A stretch of DNA of 64,000 nucleotides from Sarcophilus harrisii (lineage: Eukaryota > Chordata > Mammalia > Dasyuromorphia > Dasyuridae), in contig NC_045429.1 in the NCBI RefSeq assembly GCF_902635505.1, forward strand, positions 158,246,997 to 158,310,996. The letters are read 5' to 3'. Below are positions 47,936-59,012 of the stretch, one piece after another. The first letter of the stretch is position 1. Every line of letters starts with the position of its first letter. The position numbers were made by a program, and so were the translations under genes. The notes under the pieces are model-generated. The model was not told where the DNA came from. It searched no databases and was given only the letters and a program-made list of their open reading frames with translations.

Positions 47936-49080
47936 TTGATCATGGCTTTTCATTTCAATAATTCTTAAATTATCTCTCCTGGATCTATTTTCCAGGTCAG
48001 TTCTTTTTCCAATGAGGTATTTTACATTTTCTTCTATTTTTTTTTATCATTTATTTGACTAATTATTGATGTCTCATTGAATCATTCATTTCCATTTGTC
48101 CAATTCTAATTTTTAATGAGTTGTTTTCTTTAGTTACCTTTTTTACAACCTTTTTCATTTGGCCAATGATATTTTTAAAGGACTTGTTTTGTTCAGTGGA
48201 TTTTTTTTTCATTTCGCCAATTCTATTTTCTAAGTTGTTTTCTTCAGTAAATATATTTTTCCATTTTACCAAATATATATTTAAGGAGTTTTTTTCTTCA
48301 GTCAATTTCTGTGCTTCCTTTTCCAAGCTATTGGTCCTCCCCCCCCTCCCCAAGCTGATGAATTTTGTTTTCATAATTTCTTACACATCTCTCATTTCTT
48401 TTCCCAATTTTTCTTATTTAATTTTTAGGATTTTCTTTGAGTCTTTCAAGAAAATATTTTGAGCCTTGAGAACAGATTATATCCCCCTTTGAGGCATCAC
48501 ATGTAGATATTTTGCTGTTGCTGTCCTCTTCCGATTTCGTATTCTGATCTTCCCAGTCACCATAGTAGCTTTCTATGATCAGGGATCTTTTTGCTTTTTT
48601 TTTTTTTTTTTTTTTTTGCTCATATAAAAAAGTTGAACTCTGCTCCTAAAGCACAAGGGATATTGTCCCAAGCTTCTTTTTGCAGGGTGTCAGGGACCTC
48701 CCTCTGACTTTTCTCACTGGGGCTAGTGATGCTTCTGCCAGGTTTCTCACTGCCCTGGGTCCCACCTGTTTTGCCAGGTTTGGGAGCTAACAATTTGTTT
48801 TCTATGCTTGGATTGAAGGTCTCACAGGCCTGCTGAGACAGTGGCCCTCTGAGCCAGGATAAAGGGGCAAATGAACCTGTGCTGCAATGCGTTCCCCTCC
48901 TACCCAAGTGAGACAGTTCTAAAGTTCTCCCAAGATATATTAAGTGGAAAATTGTTTTACTCCATATATTTATGGTGTCTATCACTCCAAAATCCATTCT
49001 GAGGCTTGATTTGGCACTGATTTTGAGGGAAACTGGGGAGAGCTGAGGCAATGCATTGGCTTCTCTCTACCATTTTGACA

Positions 49081-49489
49081 TTTAAAATACATATTTTAAA
49101 TATATACATATATGTATGGGAGAAAGAAGAATTATAGAAGAATAAGAGATGTATGCATTTTCATCAAATGGAGAAAGTGTATAGAAAGAAATATCAGACA
49201 ACTAATGTAAGAATAGTGTGGAAATATTGAAATGTACACAGAGAAAAATATTAGATAACGGACATTACTGTGAACTATTAAAAATGAAGTTGTGAGAATT
49301 TATTAATTTAGAAAGGCATTTAAACATAATAGAAGGTCAAAAGAAAAAAAAACAAATTTAGGAAGAAGGCAATGGCATATATTGGAAATTAATTTGGACC
49401 AGAATTGGAGGCATGAGTTTTTCTATTAGCTCTCTCACGAACTCAGTGTGTATTTTAGGGTTTTAAGACATGAAAAATATTTTATAAAT
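49081..49489. other. No gene seen
   Basis: AT-rich with ATATTT-type stretches. Confidence 0.5.
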
Positions 49490-49800
49490 TTACCCATTTT
49501 ATCATCATAGCAACTTTGAGGAGTAGGCACCATTATCATCTCCATTTTACATTTGAGAAAACTGAAGCAGACAGTAGTTAAGTGATTTATCCAGAATCAT
49601 ATGACTAGTTAAGTGTCTAAGGCAGGATCTGAATTAAGGGTTTCCTCACTCCAGGTCCAGCACACTACTGCCCCACCTAGCTGACCTGTCATTTTGTCTC
49701 TCTGAACTTCAGTTTTCTATTGTATAAAATTAGGATAGTGTACTAGATGAACCTCAAAATTCTTGCCAATTCTATTTCTTGTTAAAATTGAAGAATGTTG
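49490..49800 (+). repeat. CORE-SINE followed by MIR tail
   Basis: TTTATCATCATAGCAACTTTG, CATTATCATCTCCATTTTAC, TATGACTAGTTAAGTGTCTA, CTACTGCCCCACCTAGCTG (end at 49684). Then CTGAACTTCAGTTTTCTATT, GTACTAGATGAACC. Confidence 0.75.
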
Positions 49801-50454
49801 ATCTAATATATGTTGAAGACAACATAATTAACAAATTAAGGAATTGTTAGCTATTAACATTTCAAATAAACTATTAAATATATGCAGATAGGTTATGCTT
49901 TGATAGTGGGACGTTAGTGATAATTTATTGACAAAATTGTACTTGCATTTCAAAAGTGTAATTTATATCTATAAGTCTTTCACTTTCGGGAAATGAAATG
50001 CAACTACTGCTTTTCAACAGAAATGCTTCTTAGTGAGCCATAAAGCTATCTAAATTAACATTTTGTCTTTTTTTATTCAAGTGTAATATGAAAATATTTC
50101 TGTAATTAACCTGAAGTAGATGCAAAAAGGATGATGTCACAGATATAGAAACAGCAAGAAGACATTTGGTTGTGCCTTTTAATATGGAGGGTGATCACAA
50201 AGAGCCAAAAACTAATTGACATATGTGAGATAAGAAAGAGAGGTAGAAATATCAAAATTGGACCTTTACACTTTTTAAAAACTAGCTTGTTATTTTTATT
50301 CATAAATGAAATATATTTGTTTTCATGTTAGCTTTGAAGCCACATCAATCCATTTAAATACATTTAATAAAAATAATACTTAGTGTGAGTTGTATTCATA
50401 TTTCAGTGGGAAGTTATGTCATTGTTTACTTGGCTCCTTTGTCAACAAAATGCT
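49801..50454. other. No gene seen
   Basis: AT-rich with nothing recognisable. Confidence 0.5.
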
Positions 50455-50630
50455 ATAATGGAAAGAGAAGTATAGGGGTCTAGATATAAGTTTAGGATTG
50501 CCAGTAACTCAGTGTGAATCCTTATACTTCCCCTATCTTGCCTTTGGTTTCCTCATTTGCAAAATGAGGAAGGTAGATTAGTTGAGTTCCAAAGTCCCTT
50601 CTAAAAAACTAAAGTCTAAAATTCTAAGCT
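50455..50630 (+). repeat. MIR-like SINE
   Basis: CTATAATGGAAAGAGAAG, GGTTTCCTCATTTGCAAAAT, GAGTTCCAAAGTCCCTTCTA. Confidence 0.6.
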
Positions 50631-50879
50631 TTTCTAACATGCTACATTAACCTACTTAGAACTTATCCATTTAATAAATTCTCTTTAGTGCCAAAAAGCA
50701 GTATTCCTTCAATGAGAGAAAACATATATGCCCAGTTAGTAGCTAAAGAGCAAAGTTATCAAACAAAATAGCATAAAAAAGCATTTGGTTCTAAATTTTT
50801 CCAGACATCATAAATAGAAAAGAGTCTAAATCTTTGTCCTATAATACACTTAATACTAATGTATTATTTTCATTTAGTG

Positions 50880-50915
50880 AGTCTTCTCTCTCCCTTTCAC
50901 TCTTCCTCTCCCTTT

Positions 50916-50956
<41 letters not shown>

Positions 50957-51025
50957 CCTTCTTTTATCCCTTCCTCCCTCGTCCACATACACTTTCCACT
51001 TCTGTGTGTGTGTGTTTCTCCTTCT
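50880..51025. repeat. (TC)n and C/T-rich tract
   Basis: Pyrimidine-rich, with about 17 pure TC units at 50920-50954 and a GT run at 51003-51015. Confidence 0.9.
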
Positions 51026-51374
51026 CCCAACCTCCCCCATCAGAAATAAGTTTATGAATATGTATACTTGTATAATTAGCTCAAGTGTTTAAATATTAGA
51101 GAGGAAAAACAGCAGCAATCCCTTGCTGAGTAGCTTTTATTCTTACCCCAAAATGGAAATAAGGAAATTAAGAGACATCAGAGGCATACTATTTCCCAGA
51201 GTGCATCTCCTGTTGCCAGTGCCTGTTTGTTGAGTTACCCAAGCACACGAAGGGGAAAATCCTTTGTCTAGAGTGTGGTTTTGAGGTGGTAAGCCAATTC
51301 TTCCCTTTAGATATAAACCTTGGGCAAAAAGGGAAAAAAGGTTTTATCTATTGAATTGGTGTCTATGAGTAAAC
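51026..51374. other. No gene seen
   Basis: No repeat or exon signal recognised. Confidence 0.5.
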
Positions 51375-51473
51375 AGAGATAGCCTTGAAGTCAGAAGACT
51401 TGGGTTCAAGTTCTGAATCTCAGACATACTAACTATGTGACCCTGGACAATCACTAACTCACAGTTCTCTAAG
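51375..51473 (+). repeat. tRNA-type SINE, 3' end replaced by DNA element
   Basis: CTTGAAGTCAGAAGACTTGG, TTCAAGTTCTGAATCTC, CTATGTGACCCTGGACAATC. The usual sequence breaks off at CTCTAAG, where the hAT-like element begins. Confidence 0.7.
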
Positions 51474-51833
51474 CAATGGTATCAAACTCAAATAGATATG
51501 GAGGTCACCAATCTGTACATAAAGATTTCTGCCTATTGTTATTGTTTAGTCAATTAGTTGCATCCAATTCTTTGTGACCCCATTTGGGGTTTTCTTGGGA
51601 AAAATACTGGAGTTGTTTGCCATTTCCTTCTCTAGCTCATTTTAAAGATGAGGAAACTGAGGCAAATAGAGTTGAGTGACTGCTCAGGATCACACAGCTA
51701 GAGTCTGACATAATGTTATCTATACATTATTATATTTTTATTCATTTTGTTAAATATTTCCCAATTACGTTTTAACCTGATTTGGTCTGCAGGAGTATCT
51801 TGCATTCCTCAGGCTACTTATTTGACACATCTG
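51474..51833. mobile_element. hAT-like DNA element split by a SINE
   Basis: Left end CAATGGTATCAAACTC; right end, read inward from 51833, CAGATGTGTCAAATAA. The shared pattern is CAnnnGTnTCAAA. The interior has TTTTGTTAAATATTTCCCAA. No clean 8-bp duplication. The SINE at 51537-51720 interrupts it. Confidence 0.55.
51537..51720 (-). repeat. tRNA-type SINE, antisense
   Basis: On the + strand: TGTGACCCCATTTGGGG, TTTTCTTGGGAAAAATACTG, TTGCCATTTCCTTCTCTAGC, GAGGAAACTGAGGCAAATAG, ATCACACAGCTAG. This is the reverse of the SINE with RTE-type tail. Confidence 0.85.
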
Positions 51834-52495
51834 TTCTACTCAGCTCACAACTATAAGTGGCAATGTACAGTTCTAATAGAAAGTTTACTTACCAATAACT
51901 AAATTTCAGGTCTAAATTCTATGTCAATTAGATAATTAAATTTAAAAAAACAAAGAAAAGAAATCAAATTCCACATGCCTGTTTTTCTTAAAAACAGTAA
52001 TATTCCCACATATTCCTAAAAATATTTTTTTTGATGCAATGGTAAGCCTAAATATTACTATTTAGCCTATAGATTACTTTAAATTGTATTTAGGTATATA
52101 GAGCCCCTGATGTGAAATAGCTTGAGCAATTAATTTAGTGTTATGCATATACAACTAGCCTAATTCTATTTTTCAAGTTTGATTACTTTTGGGAGGTTCA
52201 AACATTCAGATTTTAGCATTAAACTGATGCAAAAAAAAGAATTAAATGGAAAAGTCAGTGCTAAAACATGTTGGTTCTGTCTAGGCAGAGTATCAAATTG
52301 TTAAAAAAAAAAAATGGTTTACTTGAGAAGTGAAATTAAAAATTTCCTTTATATTTTCCATCGGGACCATTTCCTTGTGGTCCATTGATTACCTTTAACC
52401 ATTGTGTATTTTATTCTGTTACACATATACTCCATAGTCTTAAGAATAAATATGTGGATGATTATCCTTTTTCCAAAATTTACTTATGTATTTTT

Positions 52496-52538
<43 letters not shown>

Positions 52539-53479
52539 TGTCTTTATGCAAAGAACTACAATTTCCTGTAGTTCTGGTTTTTAGGAGTTGTCCACATATA
52601 TCACCCATGAATTCTAGATCTTTTGTTTGTGGAGAAATGTTGTGACTTCACAATTCTGTGGGCACAAAATCAAACAGTTGCACAGACAGTCCAATCATTT
52701 CAGTCATCATTCTATGCTCTCTCAAACTGACATTTTTGATCAAACCAATTATTGTCTTAAACTACTGGAAGAGAATCATGGCATGGATAATAACAGCCAC
52801 CATGAAATGCAACTACATTTGTTTTGGTTTGGTAATGCATTCATTATAATGCATTTTGGCAAAATTATCTTCCTTGTTATTGTTTTGACACTTCATTTTC
52901 TGCCAGTGCACTTTTCTTCCTCTCTCTACATAATTGTTCCGTATTTAATATGAATGAGACTTTTCTGGAGCAGGAGAGTTTCACATTTTTAGTAGCTCTC
53001 ATTTCCCTTCCTCTCAACCTTATCCTCTTCCTTGTAGACTTTCTTCTTAAAAATGCTGAGTAGTTTAAGTGTTATTAGAGAGTTGTTGTAGAATCAGAGA
53101 AATAAACATATGTGGATATGATAGATGTAGTGGTTAGCCTTCCATTCTTTTTTTAAAAAGTCAACATCAAAATTAAATTCTGGCTTTCTTCTATTGAGTT
53201 ATTTTCTTGGGTGAAATTTTGCCACTTTTTCAAGTTTTCAGAATTTTTTTAAATTTCATATACTTAACAAGATACTTTAAACCAAATCTATTTTATCTAT
53301 AACATTAGAGAAGGGAATGACTTTTTCCCCCTAAACATATTTTTACAGTAACTTTCTAAGGTTTACTTTTATTTGAGATCTTGATATTGTCAAGGCTAGA
53401 TTTTTCTAATTTTGTCATTTGAAAAGTAATTTTTTTAAACGTGTTCTCCTTATAATTATGTTCTACTTGTAAAGGCATC
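51834..53479. other. No gene or named repeat except (GT)n
   Basis: A 108-codon + frame (52627-52953) and overlapping frames lie in 52385-52953. The translation has no recognised motif and no convincing splice acceptor or donor pair. Confidence 0.45.
52497..52537. repeat. (GT)n microsatellite
   Basis: About 20 GT units. Confidence 0.95.
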
Positions 53480-53950
53480 AAAGCAAAGTGGACAGATGCC
53501 AGATTGGGAATAAGGAGAACTGGATGGACTCTAGTCTCAGCTCTGCCAGCTGTATAATATTGAAGAGATTATTTAATCTCAGATTTCCAACCTTTAAAAT
53601 GAATAGTGTTCCTTCCGTTTAAGGTCTCGTGATTATAATTCATCATTCTTTATTGATCTACAGGGACATAGTGACTTTTTTTCTTAGTGGAAACAAAGTA
53701 ATGATTAATAATAATAACTAACATTTATATAGAGCTATGTGCCAAGCACTCTGCTAAGCACTTTAAAGTTATTGTTTCATTTGATTTTCACAACAACCTT
53801 GGGAGATAGGTCCTCCCATCCATTTTACAGATGAAGGAGAAGTGATGGAAAGTCATGAGCCACACAGCCAGTTAAGTATCTGAGGCCCAATTTGAATTCA
53901 AATTTTCCTGATTCCATACCCAATGCCCTATCCATTGTACTACTCAGTAC
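53480..53950 (+). repeat. MIR-like SINE then CORE-SINE
   Basis: 53480-53640: CTGGATGGACTCTAGTCTCAG, CTCAGATTTCCAACC. 53705-53950: AACTAACATTTATATAGAGC, GTGCCAAGCACTCTGCTAAG, TTTCACAACAACCTTGG, CCACACAGCCAGTTAAG, CCTATCCATTGTACTACTC, nearly complete. Confidence 0.8.
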
Positions 53951-54687
53951 TTTCCCCTTTTCTACAATATTGCCTGCATTGTATTGAGAAGATCCCTCAT
54001 CTCTGATTTTCTTTTTCTGGCATCTTATATTCCTAAAAAAGAGATCACTAGAAGAATTCTCCAAGATTTGTATAGCTCACATAGTCTCTGTTAATTTGAT
54101 TGCATTTTAGTTGTGCCTCAAAATCAAAAGGAATCCAGTCTTGTATAGATATGATCCTAGAACCATGTTGCTTCCAACTTTCAAAGTCTCACAAAGATTC
54201 CATAATCAAATGTATCAAATATAATGAATATGTTGGGACTTCACTCTCCCAGCCTGAAGATTGGTACATTTTTCTTTCCCAGCCTGCAGAATTTGAGGTT
54301 ACTTTAAGACATTAGGCAAATTTGTTCTTAAATGCCATCAAGTAAAGCCCCCTTCAGTGATGTTCTTTTCACTAATAGGTAACAGTGATGGACTAGCTCC
54401 CTGGTTCTATTTTACCATTTAATATCAATTAGCTTATAAAAGAGATATTTATTTTGAAGATATAGCAATAAAGAAAATTCAGACACTTCCCCAATACTGA
54501 AGGTACATTCTCCCCTATCCTACTTTGGTCTTAAGGAGAATGGGCTTATTCAACACTGTTTTTCCTTAACATTAATTTAGACAAGTTCATATGCAAATAC
54601 GTCACTGATGGCAGAGTAATGCTCTCTGGTTCTATAGTCTGGATCTCAAAAGACATTCCTTATTTCTTAGGGCATAAATATGAGACT
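53951..54687. other. No gene seen
   Basis: Nothing recognised. Confidence 0.5.
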
Positions 54688-54906
54688 GGACAACTAGATG
54701 GCATAACAAATAGAATGCCAGGCCTGGAGTCAGGAAAACCCATCTTCATGAGTTCAAATCTGGTCTCAGACACTTACTAGCTACATGACCCTGGTTCTTC
54801 ACCTGTAAAGTAAGCTGGAGAAGGATATGGAAAAACCAGTCCATTGTTTCTGCCAAGAAAACCCCAAATGGATCACAAAGAGTTCATTGTGACCTGAACA
54901 ACAATA
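54688..54906 (+). repeat. tRNA-type SINE with RTE-type tail
   Basis: GACAACTAGATGGCATAAC, AATGCCAGGCCTGGAGTCAG, CATCTTCATGAGTTCAAATC, GCTACATGACCCTGG, GCCAAGAAAACCCCAAATGG. A short gap follows GACCCTGG, where the GCAAGTCACTTAA block is missing. Confidence 0.85.
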
Positions 54907-55074
54907 ATAACAACAAATACTAAACTGGTTGCAAAATCAGACACTGAGATGCCAAGATACTCAGACCTCAAGTGCATACTGTAGATAATTAAATTGGGCA
55001 CTGCTAGTTATGTTTTGGGGGGCTTTTCTTTGTTTTAAACAGAGTCTTTAAGGGAATGAAACTGATTTAGAAAA

Positions 55075-55300
55075 GCAGCATAGCACTAGACTTGGAGTCT
55101 CAGGACAGATTAGAATTTCAGCTCTGTCATTATTTGTGTAGGTCCCAGTTCTTTCATCTGTAAAACTGTAAAGGAGTTAACACAATTCCTGGCACATAGT
55201 AAATGCTATGTCAAATGTTAGTGGTGATGATCATGAGCATGATAAAAACACTGGACCAAATGATCATTAAGGTCCCTTGCAGCTCTAGATTTCTGATTCT
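55075..55300 (+). repeat. MIR/CORE-type SINE
   Basis: TAGACTTGGAGTCTCAGGAC, GTTCTTTCATCTGTAAAACTG, TTCCTGGCACATAGTAAATG, TTAAGGTCCCTTGCAGCTCT. Confidence 0.7.
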
Positions 55301-55539
55301 TGTGGATGTCATAAATTGATCTTGTAGATCATTCAAAAAAAGGAAATCCAAAAATATTTAGAGTAATAGCAACTTTATTGGAATAAGTTTAGCATTCCCC
55401 AGTTCAATTTGGAAAAAAAAATAAGGCATTCTGCTTTGATATGAGGATATGACAAGAAAGAATCCATCTAAAACTGTTTTTTTAACCCTTCCTCTGATCT
55501 CATAAGTTTTTGACCAGCTGGTATACTATTGTATTCTAA

Positions 55540-55675
55540 TTTGTATTATATTTCTTTATGTACATCTTGTTTCTCTTAATAGATTAAAATTTTCTTGAGG
55601 AAAGGCATTTTCAGATCTATTTTCATATCCCTCTCAGAATATAGCAAGCATGTCATATGTAGTAGATACTTAATG
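55540..55675 (+). repeat. L2 LINE 3' end
   Basis: AATAGATTAAAATTTTCTTG, AGGAAAGGCATTTTCAGATC, GTAGTAGATACTTAATG. Confidence 0.6.
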
Positions 55676-56239
55676 TGACATCCTCTCATTTTACTCAAGT
55701 TACTAATATTAGCAGTTTGTGGTCTCTTGAGGGTGGCTACTTCTTTCTAGTTCTAAGTGTGATCTTGTGTACTCCTACTGCTATTACGGTCATTCATCAA
55801 AATACTTCCTACTAACAATTAGCCTGTACAGTCAAATAGTTCTCATCAAAGACATTTACTAAAATGTCACAGCAAGAAGTGTGTATAAAATATTCTTCAA
55901 AAAAGAATTTGGATTTCACCCTTCACAAATACAGAGTTGGTGGAGTTCAATGGCAGGACCAAATGTAGGGGTGTGATGTTCCATGGAGTTAAAACCAAAT
56001 AGGGCTGTGGAGGGATATTAGAGAATTATTATTATGAGATATGTACAAATGATTAGCGGAACCAAGGATAAAAATAACAAAAAAAGGGATATTTTTCATG
56101 AATAATCAATAATGCAAACTAGTTAATAATCTTATATATCATTTTCATGAGAAAAAATTGCAGACCATGTTTTCATAATTTAATTTACTTGTAGCTAAAA
56201 AGAACAGAATTTCAAAGATCAAAGACACTTATCAACTAA
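55676..56239. other. No gene seen
   Basis: AT-rich with nothing recognised. Confidence 0.5.
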
Positions 56240-56383
56240 TTAAGGGATTGAAGTTTTTCAATATAAAATTAGAAGTCTTCAGCGATAGATAGCTACTTGA
56301 CAAGAAAGTTAGTTGTAGAAAGTACTGTATCAGTTTGGACCAGCTAGCCTCTGAGGAATTTTCTGATTCAGATTCTATGAGAT
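56240..56383 (+). repeat. CR1/L3-like LINE 3' end
   Basis: ATTAGAAGTCTTCAGCGATAG, CTACTTGACAAGAAAGTTAG, GGACCAGCTAGCCTCTGAGG, GATTCAGATTCTATGAG. Confidence 0.65.
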
Positions 56384-57193
56384 ATGCATATTATGTTCTT
56401 AGTAGGAAGAAGTTTTACAGAATTTTAAAAGATAACACCTATTAAATTATCCATCTTCTTTAACTTTTCTTTCTCCAAATTATTTCCTATGTTAGTTTTT
56501 AAGATGAAGGTTTATGATTGTTCGCAGAGATTGCTTTATCACCTATAAGGACTTATATTTCAATTCATGTTAACCTCATTCACCACAATAGAAACCACAC
56601 TGGGGGAGTGGAAAATTGGATTTTTTAAGACACTCTAAGGTACTTTCCGCTTTCAAAATACATAGGTTACATATAATACCTGTTTATTGCCTGCTACTTT
56701 ACCTATTTCCATTCATTCTGTGATATATGAAAGGTTTGAGGACATAATTTCTAGGGAATTAATAATTTTATTAATCACAGCTAGCAAATGATTAATAAAA
56801 TGGTCATTGACTTTCTCTCAAAAACCTTGGAGAATAATGAATGTTTAAAAAGTCTTTAAAAGGGCATGTCCCAGTGGATGGAAATCAATTCTGATAACAA
56901 TCAGTGAGGGAATGGACATAATGAGGAAGTGAGCAAAAAGTCTTCAACTCCTCCGGCAAAAAGTATGACCTAATCATGAGATTTAGGAGCCTACAACAAT
57001 CTGGGCAAAAGAATCTATCTCTACCCAGCCCTCACAGAGTGGTTTTCACCTTTCAAAGTTAGATAAATATAAATACTTTTTCTTCAAGTCCTAAATTCTA
57101 ATGGCAGGTCCCAAGCATAGACAGGGGCTTATTTTCTTAAGGGCAGGATCTGTTTGTAAGTTCTCCTAATTGGGTGAAGTCCCATCCAAGATC
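56384..57193. other. No gene seen
   Basis: Nothing recognised. Confidence 0.5.
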
Positions 57194-57207
57194 TAAAAGT
57201 GTATACC

Positions 57208-57371
57208 ACTTTAATCTATTTAACATGTATTGGTCATCCTGCCATCTAGGGGAGGGGGTGGGGGGAAAGAGGGGAAAAATTGGAACAAAAGGTTTGGCAA
57301 TTTGTCAATGCTGTAAAATTACCCATGCATATAACTTGTAAATAAAAAGCTATTAGAAAAATAAAAATAAA
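57208..57371 (+). mobile_element. Very short L1 3' end
   Basis: About 164 bp: TTTAACATGTATTGGTCATC, GCCATCTAGGGGAGGGGG, G-rich tract, CAATGCTGTAAAATTACCC, CTTGTAAATAAAAAGCTATT, A-rich tail. Perfect 14-bp duplication TAAAAGTGTATACC at 57194-57207 and 57372-57385. Young, with few changes. Confidence 0.95.
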
Positions 57372-57385
57372 TAAAAGTGTATACC

Positions 57386-58985
57386 CTAGGATTTGGGTAA
57401 TCTCATCTTTCAGCAATGTCTTTCAGATACTGGCTGACTAATCTACAGGAGTTTATTTCTGAATGATGAAATAGAAAGGAAAAACCCTATTGATTGGTTA
57501 TTAATATTATAATAATTTCTTTCAATTCTTTCATCCAATAAACATTTATAAATCAACCACTGTGTGCAAAATATATTAAAGGTTATTAAATATATTAACA
57601 GGTAAATATAATAAGAATTAGAATATTATAAATACATAGAAAGAGTACTGACATGCTAAAAACATATATATGTGTATATGTGTATGTCTATACATTTATA
57701 GATGTGTGTATGTGTGTCTATTTGTATATGCTTATATGTATATATTTTAATTAAGCTGCCTGATGACAGAGACTATTTTCTTTTTTGTCTTTATAACCCC
57801 AACATGTAACATAGGCATAGGGAGTATCTCCTTGGCATGGAGATATTCCAAAAATGTTTGTTAATTGACAGATTTACCTTGGAAGATTTGAACATTCACA
57901 TGATCCCATCAAAATTCAAATGATAAAATCCCCTATAAATAGGCTCTGCTGCCTGCCCCTGAGCCCTGTTTGATGTGGGTTATTCACATGATTCTACATG
58001 CAGGTCCAACTTTAGAAAACCAAAAGTAGACCTTGAAAGTCTGGTGATAGTCTCTGACTAGCTTTCCCATGACTTCCCTAGCTAATCAAAACCATGAGAA
58101 CTTCATTGCCCCTAAGGGGGAAATCCCCAGAAGAGGCAACTTTTGACTGTTAGGTCTTGTGCAGCCAGGTTCTTTCCCTTGTTTATGATGACATTGACAT
58201 TAACAATGTGAATTGGAAAATCTGAATTCAGTAGTCAAAAGGAAGGTTTGGGAGAAATCATGGTCTGAAGGTCTGGATTAATTTTCTTATAAGCAATTCA
58301 CCACTCTTTACTGATAATAATTAAGTACTAATTTATATTTAGGATAGTCTTTCCATTTTACAAGTAAGTTAAAGTATTATTTTTCTTCTAGATGAATAGA
58401 TAAAAGTGGGAGTTTGAAGAGTGATATCTCATATGAGCTGTGAAACAATCATTCCTTAATATAGCCAATGCATTATGACAGAAAGTGTAACTGTATTTTA
58501 TGTAATTCAGATATAAAAGTATAATTATGAAATTCTCATAGGTTTTCTTAGTTAATAATATCTTGCATTTATATATAATAATAATAGCTTATGCTACATA
58601 GTTGATAGCTTATAATAGTTAAAACTTTACACTTTCCAATTTACAAAGTACTTTCTTCCCAATAGGTAGGTCATGTCATTTATAATGATTTTGCTGGTTA
58701 ACAGAATAATTTATTTGCTTCTTATGCATGCTGTGATTAAGAATGGGGAAAAGCCATTTCTTTCTTTAGTTGACATTTTATTCCTATTTAATTTCAAAAC
58801 TCTTCCCTTTTCCTGCTTAAGCAATGTTCTTCTCCTGATCTCTCTTGTCATTGTGAAAGCAAGATGATTCCATGTTGGCTGTGTCTCAGATCCCTCCTTG
58901 GATGATTGTAACTGATCTCTTCCCAAACATGGTATTGAAGTCAAAACTTTACAAAGCAGTTTCTCAGTTCAAGGATATTGATAAG
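57386..58985. other. No gene; microsatellite, L2 tail and CORE-SINE piece
   Basis: TATG-type alternating DNA at 57660-57745. L2 3' end at 57745-57870 (GATGACAGAGACTATTTTC, TAACCCCAACATGTAACAT). A CORE-SINE start at 58555-58690 (TTGATAGCTTATAATAG, TTTACAAAGTACTTTC). No exon evidence. Confidence 0.5.
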
Positions 58986-59012
58986 CTCAGCCTCTCTAGA
59001 AAGTAAGATCTT

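Larger units (their letters stand above)
47518..49080 (-). mobile_element. L1 5' UTR and ORF1, without ORF2
   Basis: Antisense L1 from its 5' tip (about 49080, antisense CTACCATTTTGACA) through 5' UTR to ORF1. Minus-strand ORF1 coiled coil is visible at 48374-48063 (SLEKEAQKLTEEKNSLNIY, NKSFKNIIGQMKKVVKKV), and the homologue of the ORF1 centre follows at 47990-47530. The copy stops at about 47518, just past the ORF1 AARK region. ORF2 and 3' UTR are absent and no A-tail is seen, so it is a fragment of a longer copy. A 143-codon open frame in the 5' UTR (49051-48620) is probably accidental. A SINE interrupts ORF1, and a 37-bp stretch is duplicated within the element (see findings). Confidence 0.85.

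Noticed and set aside
48620-49051. 143-codon open frame upstream of L1 ORF1
   Set aside because: It is in the L1 5' UTR and no matching open frame exists in the other L1 5' UTR here (8900-9495). It could be a chance extension, so it is not called as a gene.
52385-52953. Open frames of 86-108 codons
   Set aside because: One passes through the (GT)n tract (poly Cys-Val). The others have no motif and no convincing flanking splice sites.
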